NCBI GenBank assembly: GCA_025964675.1
Contig: JAOPYI010000017.1
Coordinates: forward strand, 1 to 44,834
From: Sphaerisporangium sp.
Lineage (GTDB): Bacteria > Actinomycetota > Actinomycetes > Streptosporangiales > Streptosporangiaceae
Reading direction: 5' to 3'
DNA: 44,834 bases
In this document: positions 8,445 through 17,080 of the stretch, piece after piece
How positions within the stretch are numbered: position 1 is the first letter of the stretch
How the letters are laid out: every line of letters begins with the position of its first letter
Program-made: the position numbers and the translations under genes
The notes under the pieces: generated by a model
Seen by the model: the letters and a program-made list of their open reading frames with translations, nothing else
Told to the model about the DNA's origin: nothing
Databases searched by the model: none

Positions 8445-9277
8445 TGGTGGTGGCTTCAGCCGTGACCTCGGCGACCAGGCACTGGGAGACGGCCGCACGG
8501 CGCTCCGGGGTGGAGGTGCGCGAGCTTCACGAGATCGCCGATCTCCATCTCGTCTACCGCCTGTACGACGACATCTGGCAGCCGCAGCCGGCGAACGTCC
8601 CGATGAGCGTCGAGCTGATGCGCGCGCTCGCCCACAGCGGCAACTACGTGGCCGGGGCGTTCGAGGGCACCACGCTGGTGGGCGCGAGCGTCGGCTTCCT
8701 CGCCGGTCCCCCCGGCACGGGGTTGCACTCCCATGTCACCGGCAGCGTCGTCGGGCGCGGCATCGGGTTCGCGCTCAAGCTCCACCAGCGCGCCTGGGCG
8801 CTCTCGCGGGGGCTCGGGCAGATCTCCTGGACCTACGATCCCCTGGTGCGCCGCAACGCCTACTTCAACATCGCCAAGCTCGGCGCCCGCCCTGAGGAGT
8901 ACCTTCCGTGCTTCTACGGGGCCATGGGCGACGCCATCAACGCCGGTGACGAGTCAGACCGGCTCCTCGCGGTGTGGCGGCTCACCGAGCCGCATGTCGT
9001 GGCGGCGTGCGAGGGTACGGCGAAACCGCCGCATATCCCTGTCGACGCCGTGGTCGCGCTGGCATCCGAGGGCGACCGCCCGGTCACCAAGGGGGTGGAC
9101 GGCCAGATGCTGCTGGTCCAGACCCCCGGCGACATCGAGACCCTCCGCCGCGGCGACCCGCCGGCGGCCAAGGCGTGGCGGCATGCCGTACGCCGCGTGC
9201 TGGGCGGGCTCATCGACGGCGGTGCCCGCGTGACCGGGTTCACCTCCGACGGCTACTACATCGTGGAGAGAGCGTGA
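8441..9277 (+). CDS. GNAT acyltransferase (COG3375-like), candidate D-amino-acid N-succinyltransferase
   Basis: 278 aa; the GTG at 8441 overlaps the upstream stop, and an in-frame ATG three bases later is equally possible. The N-terminal 200 residues resemble GNAT proteins of the COG3375 group: YRLYDDIW near the start, a central beta strand NYVAGAFEGTTLVGASVGF, the acyl-CoA loop region VGRGIGFALKLHQRAWAL (like the Q/RxxGxG/A loop), and WTYDPLVRRNAYFNIAKLGA. GNAT enzymes transfer acyl groups from CoA to amines. Relatives in the same gene neighbourhood elsewhere transfer succinyl from succinyl-CoA to D-amino acids. The residue-level basis for succinyl rather than acetyl specificity is not visible to me, so the substrate is context inference. 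Confidence 0.8.
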   Translation: MMVVASAVTSATRHWETAARRSGVEVRELHEIADLHLVYRLYDDIWQPQPANVPMSVELMRALAHSGNYVAGAFEGTTLVGASVGFLAGPPGTGLHSHVTGSVVGRGIGFALKLHQRAWALSRGLGQISWTYDPLVRRNAYFNIAKLGARPEEYLPCFYGAMGDAINAGDESDRLLAVWRLTEPHVVAACEGTAKPPHIPVDAVVALASEGDRPVTKGVDGQMLLVQTPGDIETLRRGDPPAAKAWRHAVRRVLGGLIDGGARVTGFTSDGYYIVERA

Positions 9278-10380
9278 AGATCACCGGGGTTGAGCTGCGC
9301 AGGATCGCGATGCCGCTCGTCGCGCCGTTCCGCACGTCGTTCGGCACCGAGACCGAGCGGGACGTCCTGCTTGTCCGGGTGGTCACGTCCGAGGCCGAGG
9401 GGTGGGGCGAGTGCGTGGCGATGTCCGAGCCGCTCTACTCCTCCGAGTACGTCGACGGGGCCGCCGAGGTCATGCGGCGCTTCTTGATCCCCGCGCTGAC
9501 CGCCCTTCCCCGCGTCGACGCGTACGCCGTGGGCCGGGCGCTGGAGCCGTTCAAGGGCCACCGGATGGCCAAGGCCGCGCTGGAGAGCGCCGTCCTCGAC
9601 GCCGAGCTGCGCGCGTCGAACACCTCGTTCGCGAGCTACCTCGGCGCCTCCCGTGACCGGGTGCCGTGCGGGGTGTCGGTCGGCATCATGGACTCGATCC
9701 CCCGGCTGCTCGACGCGGTGGCGGGCTATCTCGACGAGGGGTACGTCCGTATCAAGTTGAAGATCCAGCCGGGCTGGGATCTGGCCCCGGTGCGCGCCGT
9801 GCGCGACCGCTTCGGGGACGACCTGCTGCTCCAGGTGGACGCCAACGCGGCCTACACCCTCCTGGACGCTCCTCACCTGGCCAAGCTGGACGACTTCGGC
9901 CTGCTGCTGATCGAGCAGCCGCTGGCCGATGACGACCTTGTGCAGCACGCCGCCCTCGCCAAGCGGCTGAGCACTCCCCTGTGCCTGGACGAGTCCATCG
10001 AGTCGGCGCGGCACGCCGCCGCCGCGATCTCGCTCGGGTCCTGCTCGATCATCAACGTCAAACCCGGCCGGGTCGGCGGGTACCTCGAGGCCCGGCGCAT
10101 CCACGACCTGTGCCGGGCGCACGGGGTGGCGGTGTGGTGCGGCGGCATGCTTGAGACGGGGCTCGGCCGGGCGGCCAACGTCGCGCTGGCTGCGCTACCG
10201 GGCTTCACACTGCCGGGCGACACCTCGGGGTCCAGCCGCTACTACGCGACCGACATCACCGAGCCGTTCGTCCTCCAGGACGGCCACCTGCCCGTCCCCA
10301 CAGGCCCGGGCCTCGGCGTGGGCCCCGTCCCGGAGATCCTCAACAAGGTGACCACCTCCACCGAGTGGATCCCGTCCTGA
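9274..10380 (+). CDS. N-succinylamino acid racemase / o-succinylbenzoate synthase-type enolase superfamily enzyme
   Basis: 368 aa from the GTG at 9274, which overlaps the GNAT stop (GTGA); the frame is open further upstream but inside that gene. Catalytic residues fall at K161-x-K163 (IKLKI), metal ligands D189, E214 and D239, and K263 in NVKPGRVGG. This numbering coincides with the Amycolatopsis NSAR/OSBS enzyme as I remember it, and segments such as PLVAPFRTSFGTETERD and WCGGMLETGLGR are typical of that subgroup. It abstracts the alpha proton of N-acyl amino acids to interconvert D and L forms; OSBS activity (menaquinone synthesis) is a common side or alternative activity. With the two upstream enzymes it would make an irreversible D-to-L amino acid conversion route. 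Confidence 0.9.
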   Translation: MKITGVELRRIAMPLVAPFRTSFGTETERDVLLVRVVTSEAEGWGECVAMSEPLYSSEYVDGAAEVMRRFLIPALTALPRVDAYAVGRALEPFKGHRMAKAALESAVLDAELRASNTSFASYLGASRDRVPCGVSVGIMDSIPRLLDAVAGYLDEGYVRIKLKIQPGWDLAPVRAVRDRFGDDLLLQVDANAAYTLLDAPHLAKLDDFGLLLIEQPLADDDLVQHAALAKRLSTPLCLDESIESARHAAAAISLGSCSIINVKPGRVGGYLEARRIHDLCRAHGVAVWCGGMLETGLGRAANVALAALPGFTLPGDTSGSSRYYATDITEPFVLQDGHLPVPTGPGLGVGPVPEILNKVTTSTEWIPS

Positions 10381-10440
10381 GCGTCCGTCGCATGGAAATC
10401 TCCGCCGGGCCCGCCGCCGGTCCGGACAGAGGCGGCGAAT

Positions 10441-10471
10441 CGGTCGTACAGATCATGGCTCTGTACGACCG
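10441..10471 (+). terminator. Perfect 12-bp hairpin after the racemase operon
   Basis: CGGTCGTACAGA (10441-10452) and TCTGTACGACCG (10460-10471) are perfect inverted repeats around a 7-nt loop, 60 bases after the racemase stop. No T-run follows. Position and stability suggest the operon terminator; a protein-binding palindrome for the next gene is the alternative. Confidence 0.6.
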
Positions 10472-10567
10472 GGGCGCGAAGACGGATCACCACGCCATTC
10501 CCGCGGTGGTGAGCGAAACGTCCAGCCGAGGTTGCGCCGGGCGTAAGGAAGGGCACGATGCGGAGTC

Positions 10568-10912
10568 GTGAGCGACAGGAATCTTCTCAACGGCCGCAGG
10601 TTCGTCATGATCAGCTCCACGGCGAGCGAGGTGAGCGCCGACGATCCCACGCAGTTCGTGTACGAGGAGGAGGACGGCGTCATCTGGGGCAGCTACACCG
10701 GTGACACCGTCACGCAGGGCCGTTTCGTCGGCACCAGGGACGAGGATCGCATCGAGCTCATGTACGTGCACGCGCTGAAGGCAGGTGGCCGCGCCGCCGG
10801 CCGCAGCACCAGCCGCATCGAGCCCCTTCCCGACGGGCGTCTACGCCTGGTCGAGGATTTCCAGTTCGACGGCGACGACACCCCCCAGATCAGCGTCTGC
10901 GAAGAGAGCTGA
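10568..10912 (+). CDS. Small conserved beta-rich protein of unknown function
   Basis: 114 aa from a GTG at 10568; a GGAAGGGC sequence 16-20 bases upstream is a loose ribosome site. The sequence alternates short strands and turns (RRFVMISST, VIWGSYTGDTVTQGRFVG, IELMYVHAL, SRIEPLPDGRLRLVEDFQFD), resembling a family of small calycin-like proteins that databases often label n-acetylglutamate synthase without good reason. No signal peptide, membrane segment or catalytic motif is seen. It follows the racemase operon after a hairpin, so it is probably transcribed separately. I do not assign a function. Confidence 0.7.
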   Translation: MSDRNLLNGRRFVMISSTASEVSADDPTQFVYEEEDGVIWGSYTGDTVTQGRFVGTRDEDRIELMYVHALKAGGRAAGRSTSRIEPLPDGRLRLVEDFQFDGDDTPQISVCEES

Positions 10913-11001
10913 ACCAGCCCCGATCAACGTTCACCAGGTCATCCGCCGTGCCAGGGGGCGGGAATCCGCGCCGTCCCGGCGCGCACCGCGCGACACGCCG
11001 T

Positions 11002-11646
11002 TCAGGTGGCTCTGGGGAGGTCGGCGCGGCCTTCGGCGGCGCTGACGAAGCGCATTTTGCCCAGGGGGACGTTGGCCGGGGGCGGTGCGTCGGTGGCGGG
11101 GGCGCGGCGGGGGGTCTGGCGGGGGCCGTGGTCGGAGGGCAGGACGTACGGGCGCCTGAGCACCTCGTCCAGGATGAAGACGGTCTCGGTGGCCTTGACG
11201 GCGGGGATGCTCGCCAAGCGTTCGGTGACCAGCGCGTGCACCGCGGCGACGTCGGCCATCCTGACCTGGATCATCGCGTCGTGCTGCCCGGTGGTGATCG
11301 CGCAGTACTCCACCTCCGGCATCTGGGCGAGCTGCGCGCGGAACTGCTTCCACATCTGCTGCCGTACCGTCACGAAGACCAGCGCGGTGATGCCGAGACC
11401 GGCCCGCACGTGGTCGACCTCGGCGGTGAACTTCTTGATCACCCCGTCTGCGCGCAGCGCCTCGAACCTCGTGTAGGCGCTCGCCCGCGAGATCCCGACC
11501 CGCTCGGCGAGTGCGGCCACCGAGATACGGCCGTTCTCCCGCAGGACCTCGAGGATCTTCATGTGGATGGCGTCGAGCTGGAGGCCGATGCCGATCCGTC
11601 CAGGGACCCCGGTCCCGGACGCTGGCGTGCCTGACATTTCGGTCAT
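11002..11646 (-). CDS. Lrp/AsnC family transcriptional regulator
   Basis: 214 aa from the ATG at 11646; the frame continues upstream into the divergent promoter region, so this start is preferred. Residues about 25-75 form the AsnC-type winged helix-turn-helix (IHMKILEVLRENGRISVAA, then RVGISRASAYTRFEALRADG). The RAM effector domain follows (about 85-160) with the ITTGQHDAMIQVRM glycine region that binds amino acids. A proline/alanine-rich tail of about 40 residues is unusual for the family (normally about 150 aa). It is divergent from the peptide transporter operon, so amino-acid-responsive control of that operon and itself is likely; binding to the dipeptidase-racemase operon is possible. 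Confidence 0.9.
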   Translation of the reverse strand: MTEMSGTPASGTGVPGRIGIGLQLDAIHMKILEVLRENGRISVAALAERVGISRASAYTRFEALRADGVIKKFTAEVDHVRAGLGITALVFVTVRQQMWKQFRAQLAQMPEVEYCAITTGQHDAMIQVRMADVAAVHALVTERLASIPAVKATETVFILDEVLRRPYVLPSDHGPRQTPRRAPATDAPPPANVPLGKMRFVSAAEGRADLPRAT

Positions 11647-11692
11647 ACCTGGTTCCAATGGGTGAGATCCGTCTCGGCGTACTGCCATGAGC

Positions 11693-11734
11693 TGGACGTT
11701 CTAGCGGACAATCCTGGACGACACGCTAACAATC
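11693..11734. promoter_or_regulatory. Imperfect direct repeat in the Lrp/transporter divergent promoter
   Basis: TGGACG (11693) ... ACAATC (11708) is repeated as TGGACG (11715) ... ACAATC (11729), a spacing of 21-22 bases, two helical turns. It lies between the divergent Lrp-type gene and the binding-protein gene. Spacing suits a multimeric Lrp-type regulator, but one copy could simply be promoter elements. Confidence 0.35.
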
Positions 11735-11766
11735 GTCTACATAGCACCAATTCCGGAGGACACAGA

Positions 11767-13380
11767 ATGGCGACCCGTTCGCGGCGCCGTACGGCATGGC
11801 AGGCAAAGGCGGCTCTGCTGCCGGTCCTGCTCACTGGCGCGCTCACCCTCGCCGCCTGCTCCGGCGGCAGCACGTCGACCACGCCGTCGCAGAGCGGCGG
11901 CGCCGGCAAGACCCTGGTGATGGACGCCTCCTTCACCCTCAAGACCGCGGACCCGGCCCGCAACTACGAGCCCACCGGCCTGATCGTCGGCAAGGCCCTC
12001 TACGACACGCTGCTGACCTTCGACGGCTCCGACGTCACCAAGCCGGTCCCCTCCCTCGCCGAGTCGTACAAGCAGTCCGCCGACGGCAGGACGCTCACGC
12101 TGAAGCTCAAGCAGGGCGCCACGTTCTCCGACGGATCCCCCGTCACCGCCGACGACGTCGTGTTCTCCCTCGACCGCGTCCGCGACCTGAAGGGCAACCC
12201 GTCCTTCCTCCTCGACGGCGTCGAGATCGCCAAGATCGACGAGACGACCGTCACGCTGACCTCCAAGATCGCCAACCCCGCCCTGCCGTTCATCCTCCCG
12301 AACCCCGCGCTCGGCATCGTGAACTCCAAGGTCGTCAAGGCCCACGGCGGCACCGCCGACTCCTCCGACAAGGCCGAGCAGTACCTCAACGGCGCCTCCG
12401 CCGGCTCCGGGCCGTACGAGCTGGAGACCTTCAACACCCAGTCACAGGTCGTGCTGAAGGCCAACCCCAAGTACTGGGGCGCCAAGAAGCCGGTCTACAC
12501 CAAGGTCGTGCTCCGCAACGTGGAGTCCGCCACCCAGAAGCTGAACGTCCAGCGCGGTGACAGCCAGGTGGCCCTCGACCTGTCCGGCGACCAGATCAAG
12601 GGCGTCGCCGGAGGCCTTCAGACCACCAAGACCGCCTCGGCCAACGTCGTCTTCATGCTCGCCAACCAGGACTCGGGCGTCAGCAAGGTGACCAACAACC
12701 CCAAGGTCGTCGAGGCCATCCGCAAGGGCGTCGACTACCAGGGCCTGCTGGAGCTCGCCGGTGAGGGCTCGGTCCAGGCGCCGGGCGTGATCCCGACGAT
12801 GCTGCTGGGCGCGCTGCCCGCCGACCAGGCCGTCAAGCGGGACGTGGCGGGCGCCAAGGCGGCCCTCGCGGCCAGCGGCGTGAGCAACCCCAGCGTCAAG
12901 CTGGAGTACCCGAGCGACATCACGCTCCAGGGCCTGTCGTTCCAGCCCTTCGCCGAGCGCATCCAGGCCAACCTCAAGGAGGTAGGCATCACCGTCGAGC
13001 TGGCTCCCGCCCCGGTGGCGACCGCGCTCGACAACTACCGCAACGGCAAGGAGGAGCTCGGCCTCTGGTACTGGGGCCCTGACTACCCGGACCCGACCGA
13101 CTACCTGGCCTTCCTCCCCGGCAAGACGGTCGGCCTGCGCGCCGGCTGGAAGGCGGGGGCCGACAAGGAGCTGGAGGCCGCGGGCGACAAGGCCGCCACG
13201 ACCGTCGGCGACGACGTGCGCAAGCAGCTCTACACCGACATCCAGAACAAGCTCAACGCCTCGGGCCCGTTCATCCCGCTGATCCAGCCCAGCCAGAACA
13301 TCGTGACGGCCGCATCCGTCACCGGCCTCGCGTTCCACCCGGTGTGGACGGTCGATGTCGCAGCCCTCGGCGCCAAGTGA
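11767..13380 (+). CDS. Peptide ABC transporter substrate-binding lipoprotein (family 5)
   Basis: 537 aa from the ATG at 11767 with CCGGAGGA upstream. A basic start (RSRRR), a hydrophobic core and the lipobox LAAC at residue 31 mark a lipoprotein anchored on the outer face of the membrane. The mature protein has the SBP family 5 layout of DppA/OppA: LAESYKQSADGRTLTLKLKQ, TFSDGSPVTADDVVFSLDRV, GSGPYELE and a late WYWGPDYPDPTDYL segment lining the peptide site. It delivers oligopeptides, dipeptides or similar ligands to the permeases encoded next. First gene of a six-gene operon to 18057, divergent from the Lrp-type regulator. Confidence 0.93.
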   Translation: MATRSRRRTAWQAKAALLPVLLTGALTLAACSGGSTSTTPSQSGGAGKTLVMDASFTLKTADPARNYEPTGLIVGKALYDTLLTFDGSDVTKPVPSLAESYKQSADGRTLTLKLKQGATFSDGSPVTADDVVFSLDRVRDLKGNPSFLLDGVEIAKIDETTVTLTSKIANPALPFILPNPALGIVNSKVVKAHGGTADSSDKAEQYLNGASAGSGPYELETFNTQSQVVLKANPKYWGAKKPVYTKVVLRNVESATQKLNVQRGDSQVALDLSGDQIKGVAGGLQTTKTASANVVFMLANQDSGVSKVTNNPKVVEAIRKGVDYQGLLELAGEGSVQAPGVIPTMLLGALPADQAVKRDVAGAKAALAASGVSNPSVKLEYPSDITLQGLSFQPFAERIQANLKEVGITVELAPAPVATALDNYRNGKEELGLWYWGPDYPDPTDYLAFLPGKTVGLRAGWKAGADKELEAAGDKAATTVGDDVRKQLYTDIQNKLNASGPFIPLIQPSQNIVTAASVTGLAFHPVWTVDVAALGAK

Positions 13381-14455
13381 CAGCCCGGCGGGCGGTACGG
13401 CTCCACGCCGTGCCGCCCGCCCGGGTGCCCTGAACAACCCGCTGGCGAGGTTCCTGCTCCGCAGGATCGCCGTCGCGGTGCTGCTCGGCGTCGGGATCAC
13501 GCTCGTCACGTTCGTCTTGACCAACCTGGTGCCGGGCGACCCCGTGACGGCCAACCTCGGCCAGCGGGCGCTCGGAGACCCGGCGATCGTCGCGCAGTTC
13601 CGCGCCGAGCACGGCCTCGACAAGCCGCTCCCCACCCAGTACCTGACCTACCTCGGCGGGCTCCTGCACGGCGATCTCGGCATGAGCCAGCAGAGCCACC
13701 GTCCCGTGCTGGACGACCTGGCGGAGTTCGTGCCGGCCACGATCGAGCTGGCGGGCGGGGCGATCGTGATCTCGCTGGTCGCGGGGGTGGCGTTCGGCGT
13801 CGTCGCCGCGCTGCGCCGCGACCGGCTGTCGGACCAGATCCTGCGCGTGATCAGCCTCGTCGGCATCTCGGTGCCGACGTTCTGGCTGGCCCTGGTGGCG
13901 TTCTACGTGTTCTTCTTCCGCCTCCAGATCACCCCGGGAAGCGGCCGCATAGCCCCCGACATGAGCCCTCCGCCGGACGTCACCGGGCTCTACACGGTCG
14001 ACGCGGCGCTCGCGGGACAGTGGGACGTGTTCTCCTCGGCCGTGGGCCACCTTGTCACTCCGGCCCTGGTGCTCGCCGCGTACACCATCGGGCTGCTCAC
14101 CCGCTTCACGCGCTCGGCGGTGCTGGAGGTGCTCGGGCAGGACTACGTGCGCGCGGCCCGGGCCAAGGGCCTGCCCGGCCGCGTCATCCTGTTCCGGTAC
14201 GTGCTGCGCTCGGCGCTGGTGCCGATCATCACTGTGGCCGGCCTGGCGTTCGGCAGCCTGCTTTCGGGAACCGTGCTCGTCGAGTCGGTCTTCGCCCGGC
14301 CCGGCATCGGACAGTACGCCTACAAGAGCGCCACGACCCTCGACCTGCCCGCCGTCATGGGCGTCGGCCTGGTGGTCGGCGGTGTGTACGTCCTGATCAA
14401 CCTGGTGGTCGACGTCCTGTACGGGGTCATCGACCCGAGAGTGAGACTGTCGTGA
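13355..14455 (+). CDS. Peptide ABC transporter permease (DppB type)
   Basis: 366 aa; the ATG at 13355 lies 26 bases inside the end of the binding-protein gene, in another frame. After a 30-residue polar N-tail there are six predicted membrane helices, the DppB-type external loop after the first helix (VPGDPVTANLGQRALGDP), and the cytoplasmic EAA-like loop YVRAARAKGLPGRVILFRYVLRSAL region that contacts the ATPases. It forms the channel heterodimer with the next gene product. The overlap and common strand indicate translational coupling. Confidence 0.92.
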   Translation: MSQPSAPSDSPAGGTAPRRAARPGALNNPLARFLLRRIAVAVLLGVGITLVTFVLTNLVPGDPVTANLGQRALGDPAIVAQFRAEHGLDKPLPTQYLTYLGGLLHGDLGMSQQSHRPVLDDLAEFVPATIELAGGAIVISLVAGVAFGVVAALRRDRLSDQILRVISLVGISVPTFWLALVAFYVFFFRLQITPGSGRIAPDMSPPPDVTGLYTVDAALAGQWDVFSSAVGHLVTPALVLAAYTIGLLTRFTRSAVLEVLGQDYVRAARAKGLPGRVILFRYVLRSALVPIITVAGLAFGSLLSGTVLVESVFARPGIGQYAYKSATTLDLPAVMGVGLVVGGVYVLINLVVDVLYGVIDPRVRLS

Positions 14456-15321
14456 GACCGCATTCGGGCATCCGGGTTCTTTCGCGCCTTCCCGAGGCAT
14501 GGCGGCAGCCGCTCGCCGTCGTGGGGGGTGTGGTGGCCGTCGCGTGGCTCCTGATCGCCGCCGCGGCCCCGCTGCTCGCGCCGCACGACCCGCTCGCCCA
14601 GGACCTCCCCCGGCTCGCCTCCCCCGGCCCCGGGCACTGGTTCGGCACCGACCAGCTCGGCCGCGACATACTGTCCCGGATCATGTACGGCGCCCGCGTG
14701 TCGATCCCGCTCACGCTGCTGCTGGTGGTGCTGTCCCTGCTGATCGGCGGCGCCCTCGGCGCCTGCGCCGGATATTTCGGTAGATGGGTGGGAGAAGGGA
14801 TCATGCGGCTGGCCGACCTGGTCTTCGCGTTCCCCACCGTGATCCTCGCCATGGTCGTCGCGGCGGCGCTCGGGGCCAGCCTGACCAACGCCGTGCTGGC
14901 GGTCCTGATCGTGGCCTGGCCCTCCTACGCCCGCGTGACGCGCGGCCTGGTCCTCGGCATGCGGGAGCGGGAGTTCGTGCTGAGCGGGCGACTGCTCGGC
15001 TTCTCCGCCTGGCGGTCCCTGCGGGTGGACGTGCTCCCCAACGTGACCGGCCCGATCCTCGTGCTCGCCACGCTCGACATCGGCACGGCGCTGCTCCTGC
15101 TGTCGGGTCTCTCGTTCCTCGGGCTCGGGGCCAAGCCGCCGTCCGCGGAGTGGGGCGCGATGGTCGCCTCCGGCGTTGAGGTGTTCGACAGCTGGTGGGT
15201 CGCGACGTTCCCGGGCCTCGCCATCCTGACGGTGGTGCTCGCCTTCAACTTCCTCGGCGACACGCTGCGCGACGCCCTCGACCCCCGTACGGCCCGCGCC
15301 ATCAAGGAGCGAGCGCTATGA
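14452..15321 (+). CDS. Peptide ABC transporter permease (DppC type)
   Basis: 289 aa from the GTG at 14452 (GTGA overlap with the upstream gene); the frame is open earlier but only as a shadow of the first permease. The N-terminal DppC signature HWFGTDQLGRDILSRIMYGAR is followed by five or six membrane helices and the EAA loop around REREFVLSGRLLGFSAWRSL. It pairs with the DppB-type subunit. The C-terminal FNFLGDTLRDALDPR is the usual ending of this family, so the gene is complete. Confidence 0.92.
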   Translation: MRPHSGIRVLSRLPEAWRQPLAVVGGVVAVAWLLIAAAAPLLAPHDPLAQDLPRLASPGPGHWFGTDQLGRDILSRIMYGARVSIPLTLLLVVLSLLIGGALGACAGYFGRWVGEGIMRLADLVFAFPTVILAMVVAAALGASLTNAVLAVLIVAWPSYARVTRGLVLGMREREFVLSGRLLGFSAWRSLRVDVLPNVTGPILVLATLDIGTALLLLSGLSFLGLGAKPPSAEWGAMVASGVEVFDSWWVATFPGLAILTVVLAFNFLGDTLRDALDPRTARAIKERAL

Positions 15322-16169
15322 CCTCATCGGCCCTGAGCGTCGAGGACCTGAGGGTCTCCATCGGCGAGCAGGAGATCCTGCGCGGGGTGGACATCGCCCT
15401 CGCGCCCGGCCGTGTCCACGGCCTTGCCGGGGAGAGCGGTTCCGGCAAGACTATGACGGGCCTCGCCGCGCTCGGACTGCTCCCCCACGGGTCCCGTACG
15501 GCTGGCCGCGTCACGCTCGGCGGCCGGAACCTGCTCGATCTGCCCCAGCGCGAGCTCAACAAGGTCAGGGGACGCGAGATCGCCATGGTCTTCCAGGACC
15601 CGGCGACCAGCCTCCATCCGATGCTCACGATCGGCCGCCAGCTCACCGAGCACATGCGGCACCACCTCGGGCTGGGCAGGGCCGAGGCACGGGCGCGCGC
15701 CATCGACCTGCTCGGCCAGGTACGGATCCCCGGCCCCGCGGCGGCGGTCGACCGGTACCCGCACCAGTTCTCCGGCGGCATGCGGCAGCGCGTCGCCATC
15801 GCCATCGCGCTGGCATGCGGGCCGAAGGTGCTGATCGCCGACGAGCCGACCACCGCGCTGGACGTCACCGTCCAGGCCGGAGTGCTGCGGCTGCTCAGGG
15901 GCCTGTGCGACGACCTCGGGCTCGCCGTCCTGCTCGTGACGCATGACCTCGGCGTCATGTCGGCGGTGGCGGACGACGTCAGCGTCATGAAGGACGGACT
16001 TGTCGTGGAAACGGGCCCCCGGGGACGGGTCCTGCGGGAACCGGACCACCCCTACACCCGCGCCCTCCTGGACGCCCTGCCGAGAGAGCCCTCGGCCGCC
16101 CGGCCCGGCGTGATTCCCGGCACACCGCCCGTGGAGGGCTTCGACGCGCTACCGAAGGAGGGCTCGTGA
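15318..16169 (+). CDS. Peptide ABC transporter ATP-binding protein (DppD type)
   Basis: 283 aa from the ATG at 15318 overlapping the permease stop (ATGA). Walker A GESGSGKT (about residues 37-44), Q-loop FQDPATSLHPM, ABC signature FSGGMRQRV and Walker B VLIADEPTTALD followed by the H-loop VTHDLG are all intact. It powers transport as one half of the cytoplasmic ATPase pair. The C-terminal oligopeptide/dipeptide extension is shorter than in many DppD proteins and lacks a clear cysteine cluster, unlike its partner. Confidence 0.92.
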   Translation: MTSSALSVEDLRVSIGEQEILRGVDIALAPGRVHGLAGESGSGKTMTGLAALGLLPHGSRTAGRVTLGGRNLLDLPQRELNKVRGREIAMVFQDPATSLHPMLTIGRQLTEHMRHHLGLGRAEARARAIDLLGQVRIPGPAAAVDRYPHQFSGGMRQRVAIAIALACGPKVLIADEPTTALDVTVQAGVLRLLRGLCDDLGLAVLLVTHDLGVMSAVADDVSVMKDGLVVETGPRGRVLREPDHPYTRALLDALPREPSAARPGVIPGTPPVEGFDALPKEGS

Positions 16170-17080
16170 GCCTGCTGACCGTCGACGAACTGGTCGTCGA
16201 CCACCGGACGCCGGGCCGTCCGGCCGTACGCGCGGTGGCGGGAGCGAGCCTCAGCGTGGCGGCAGGCGAGGTGGTCGGCCTGGTGGGAGAGTCGGGCTGC
16301 GGGAAGTCCACGCTGGCCCGCGCCGTCTGCGGGCTCACCGCCGCCACCGGCGGGACGATCTCCTTCGAGGGCGGCCCGGTGACCCGCCTCGGCCTGCGCC
16401 GCAGGGACCGGAGCCTGACCAAGATCCAGATGGTCTTCCAGGACCCCTACGCGTCCCTCAACCCCCGGCGGCGGATCGGCGCGCAGATCGCCGACGGCCT
16501 GGAGACGGCGCGCGACCGCGACACGACGCCCGGCGGGATGCTCGAACGGGTGGGGCTGCCAGGCGGGATGGCCGGACGCTACCCGCACGAGTTCTCCGGT
16601 GGGCAGCGCCAGCGGATCGCGATAGCCCGCGCGCTGGCGGCGCGCCCCTCTCTGCTCATCGGGGACGAGCCGATCTCCGCGCTCGACGCCTCGGCCCAGG
16701 CGCAGGTCGCGACCCTGATGCGGAACCTCGCCGTGGAGTCGGGTGCCGGTCTGCTGTTCATCAGCCACGACCTGTCCGTCGTACGGCTGATCGCGGACCG
16801 GATCGCCGTGATGTACCTCGGAAAGATCGTTGAAACCGGCGCGACCGCCGAGGTCTGGGCGAACCCCCGCCATCCGTACACCCAGGCGCTGCTCCGGGCG
16901 ATCCCGGAGCCGGACGGGCTGGGCAGGCTGCCCGAGGAGCTCCCCGGAGACGTGCCCGACCCGGCGGACCCGCCGCCCGGGTGCCGTTTCCATCCGCGCT
17001 GCCCGATGGCGATGGACATCTGCTCGGAGAAGGAGCCCGACCCCGGGCCGGTGTCCTGCTGGCTGTACCCGCCCGCATGA
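16166..17080 (+). CDS. Peptide ABC transporter ATP-binding protein (DppF type)
   Basis: 304 aa from the GTG at 16166 (GTGA overlap). Walker A GESGCGKST, Q-loop FQDPYASLNPRRR, signature FSGGQRQRI, Walker B LLIGDEPISALD and H-loop SHDLSVV are complete. The C-terminal oligo/dipeptide transporter domain has the cysteine pattern CRFHPRCPMAMDIC, which in some relatives binds an iron-sulfur cluster. Second ATPase of the importer; its stop overlaps the M24 gene. Confidence 0.92.
   Translation: MSLLTVDELVVDHRTPGRPAVRAVAGASLSVAAGEVVGLVGESGCGKSTLARAVCGLTAATGGTISFEGGPVTRLGLRRRDRSLTKIQMVFQDPYASLNPRRRIGAQIADGLETARDRDTTPGGMLERVGLPGGMAGRYPHEFSGGQRQRIAIARALAARPSLLIGDEPISALDASAQAQVATLMRNLAVESGAGLLFISHDLSVVRLIADRIAVMYLGKIVETGATAEVWANPRHPYTQALLRAIPEPDGLGRLPEELPGDVPDPADPPPGCRFHPRCPMAMDICSEKEPDPGPVSCWLYPPA

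Noticed and set aside
7155-8498. 447-aa minus-strand open frame opposite the M20 gene
   Set aside because: Shadow frame; the M20 catalytic residues are in the plus-strand frame.
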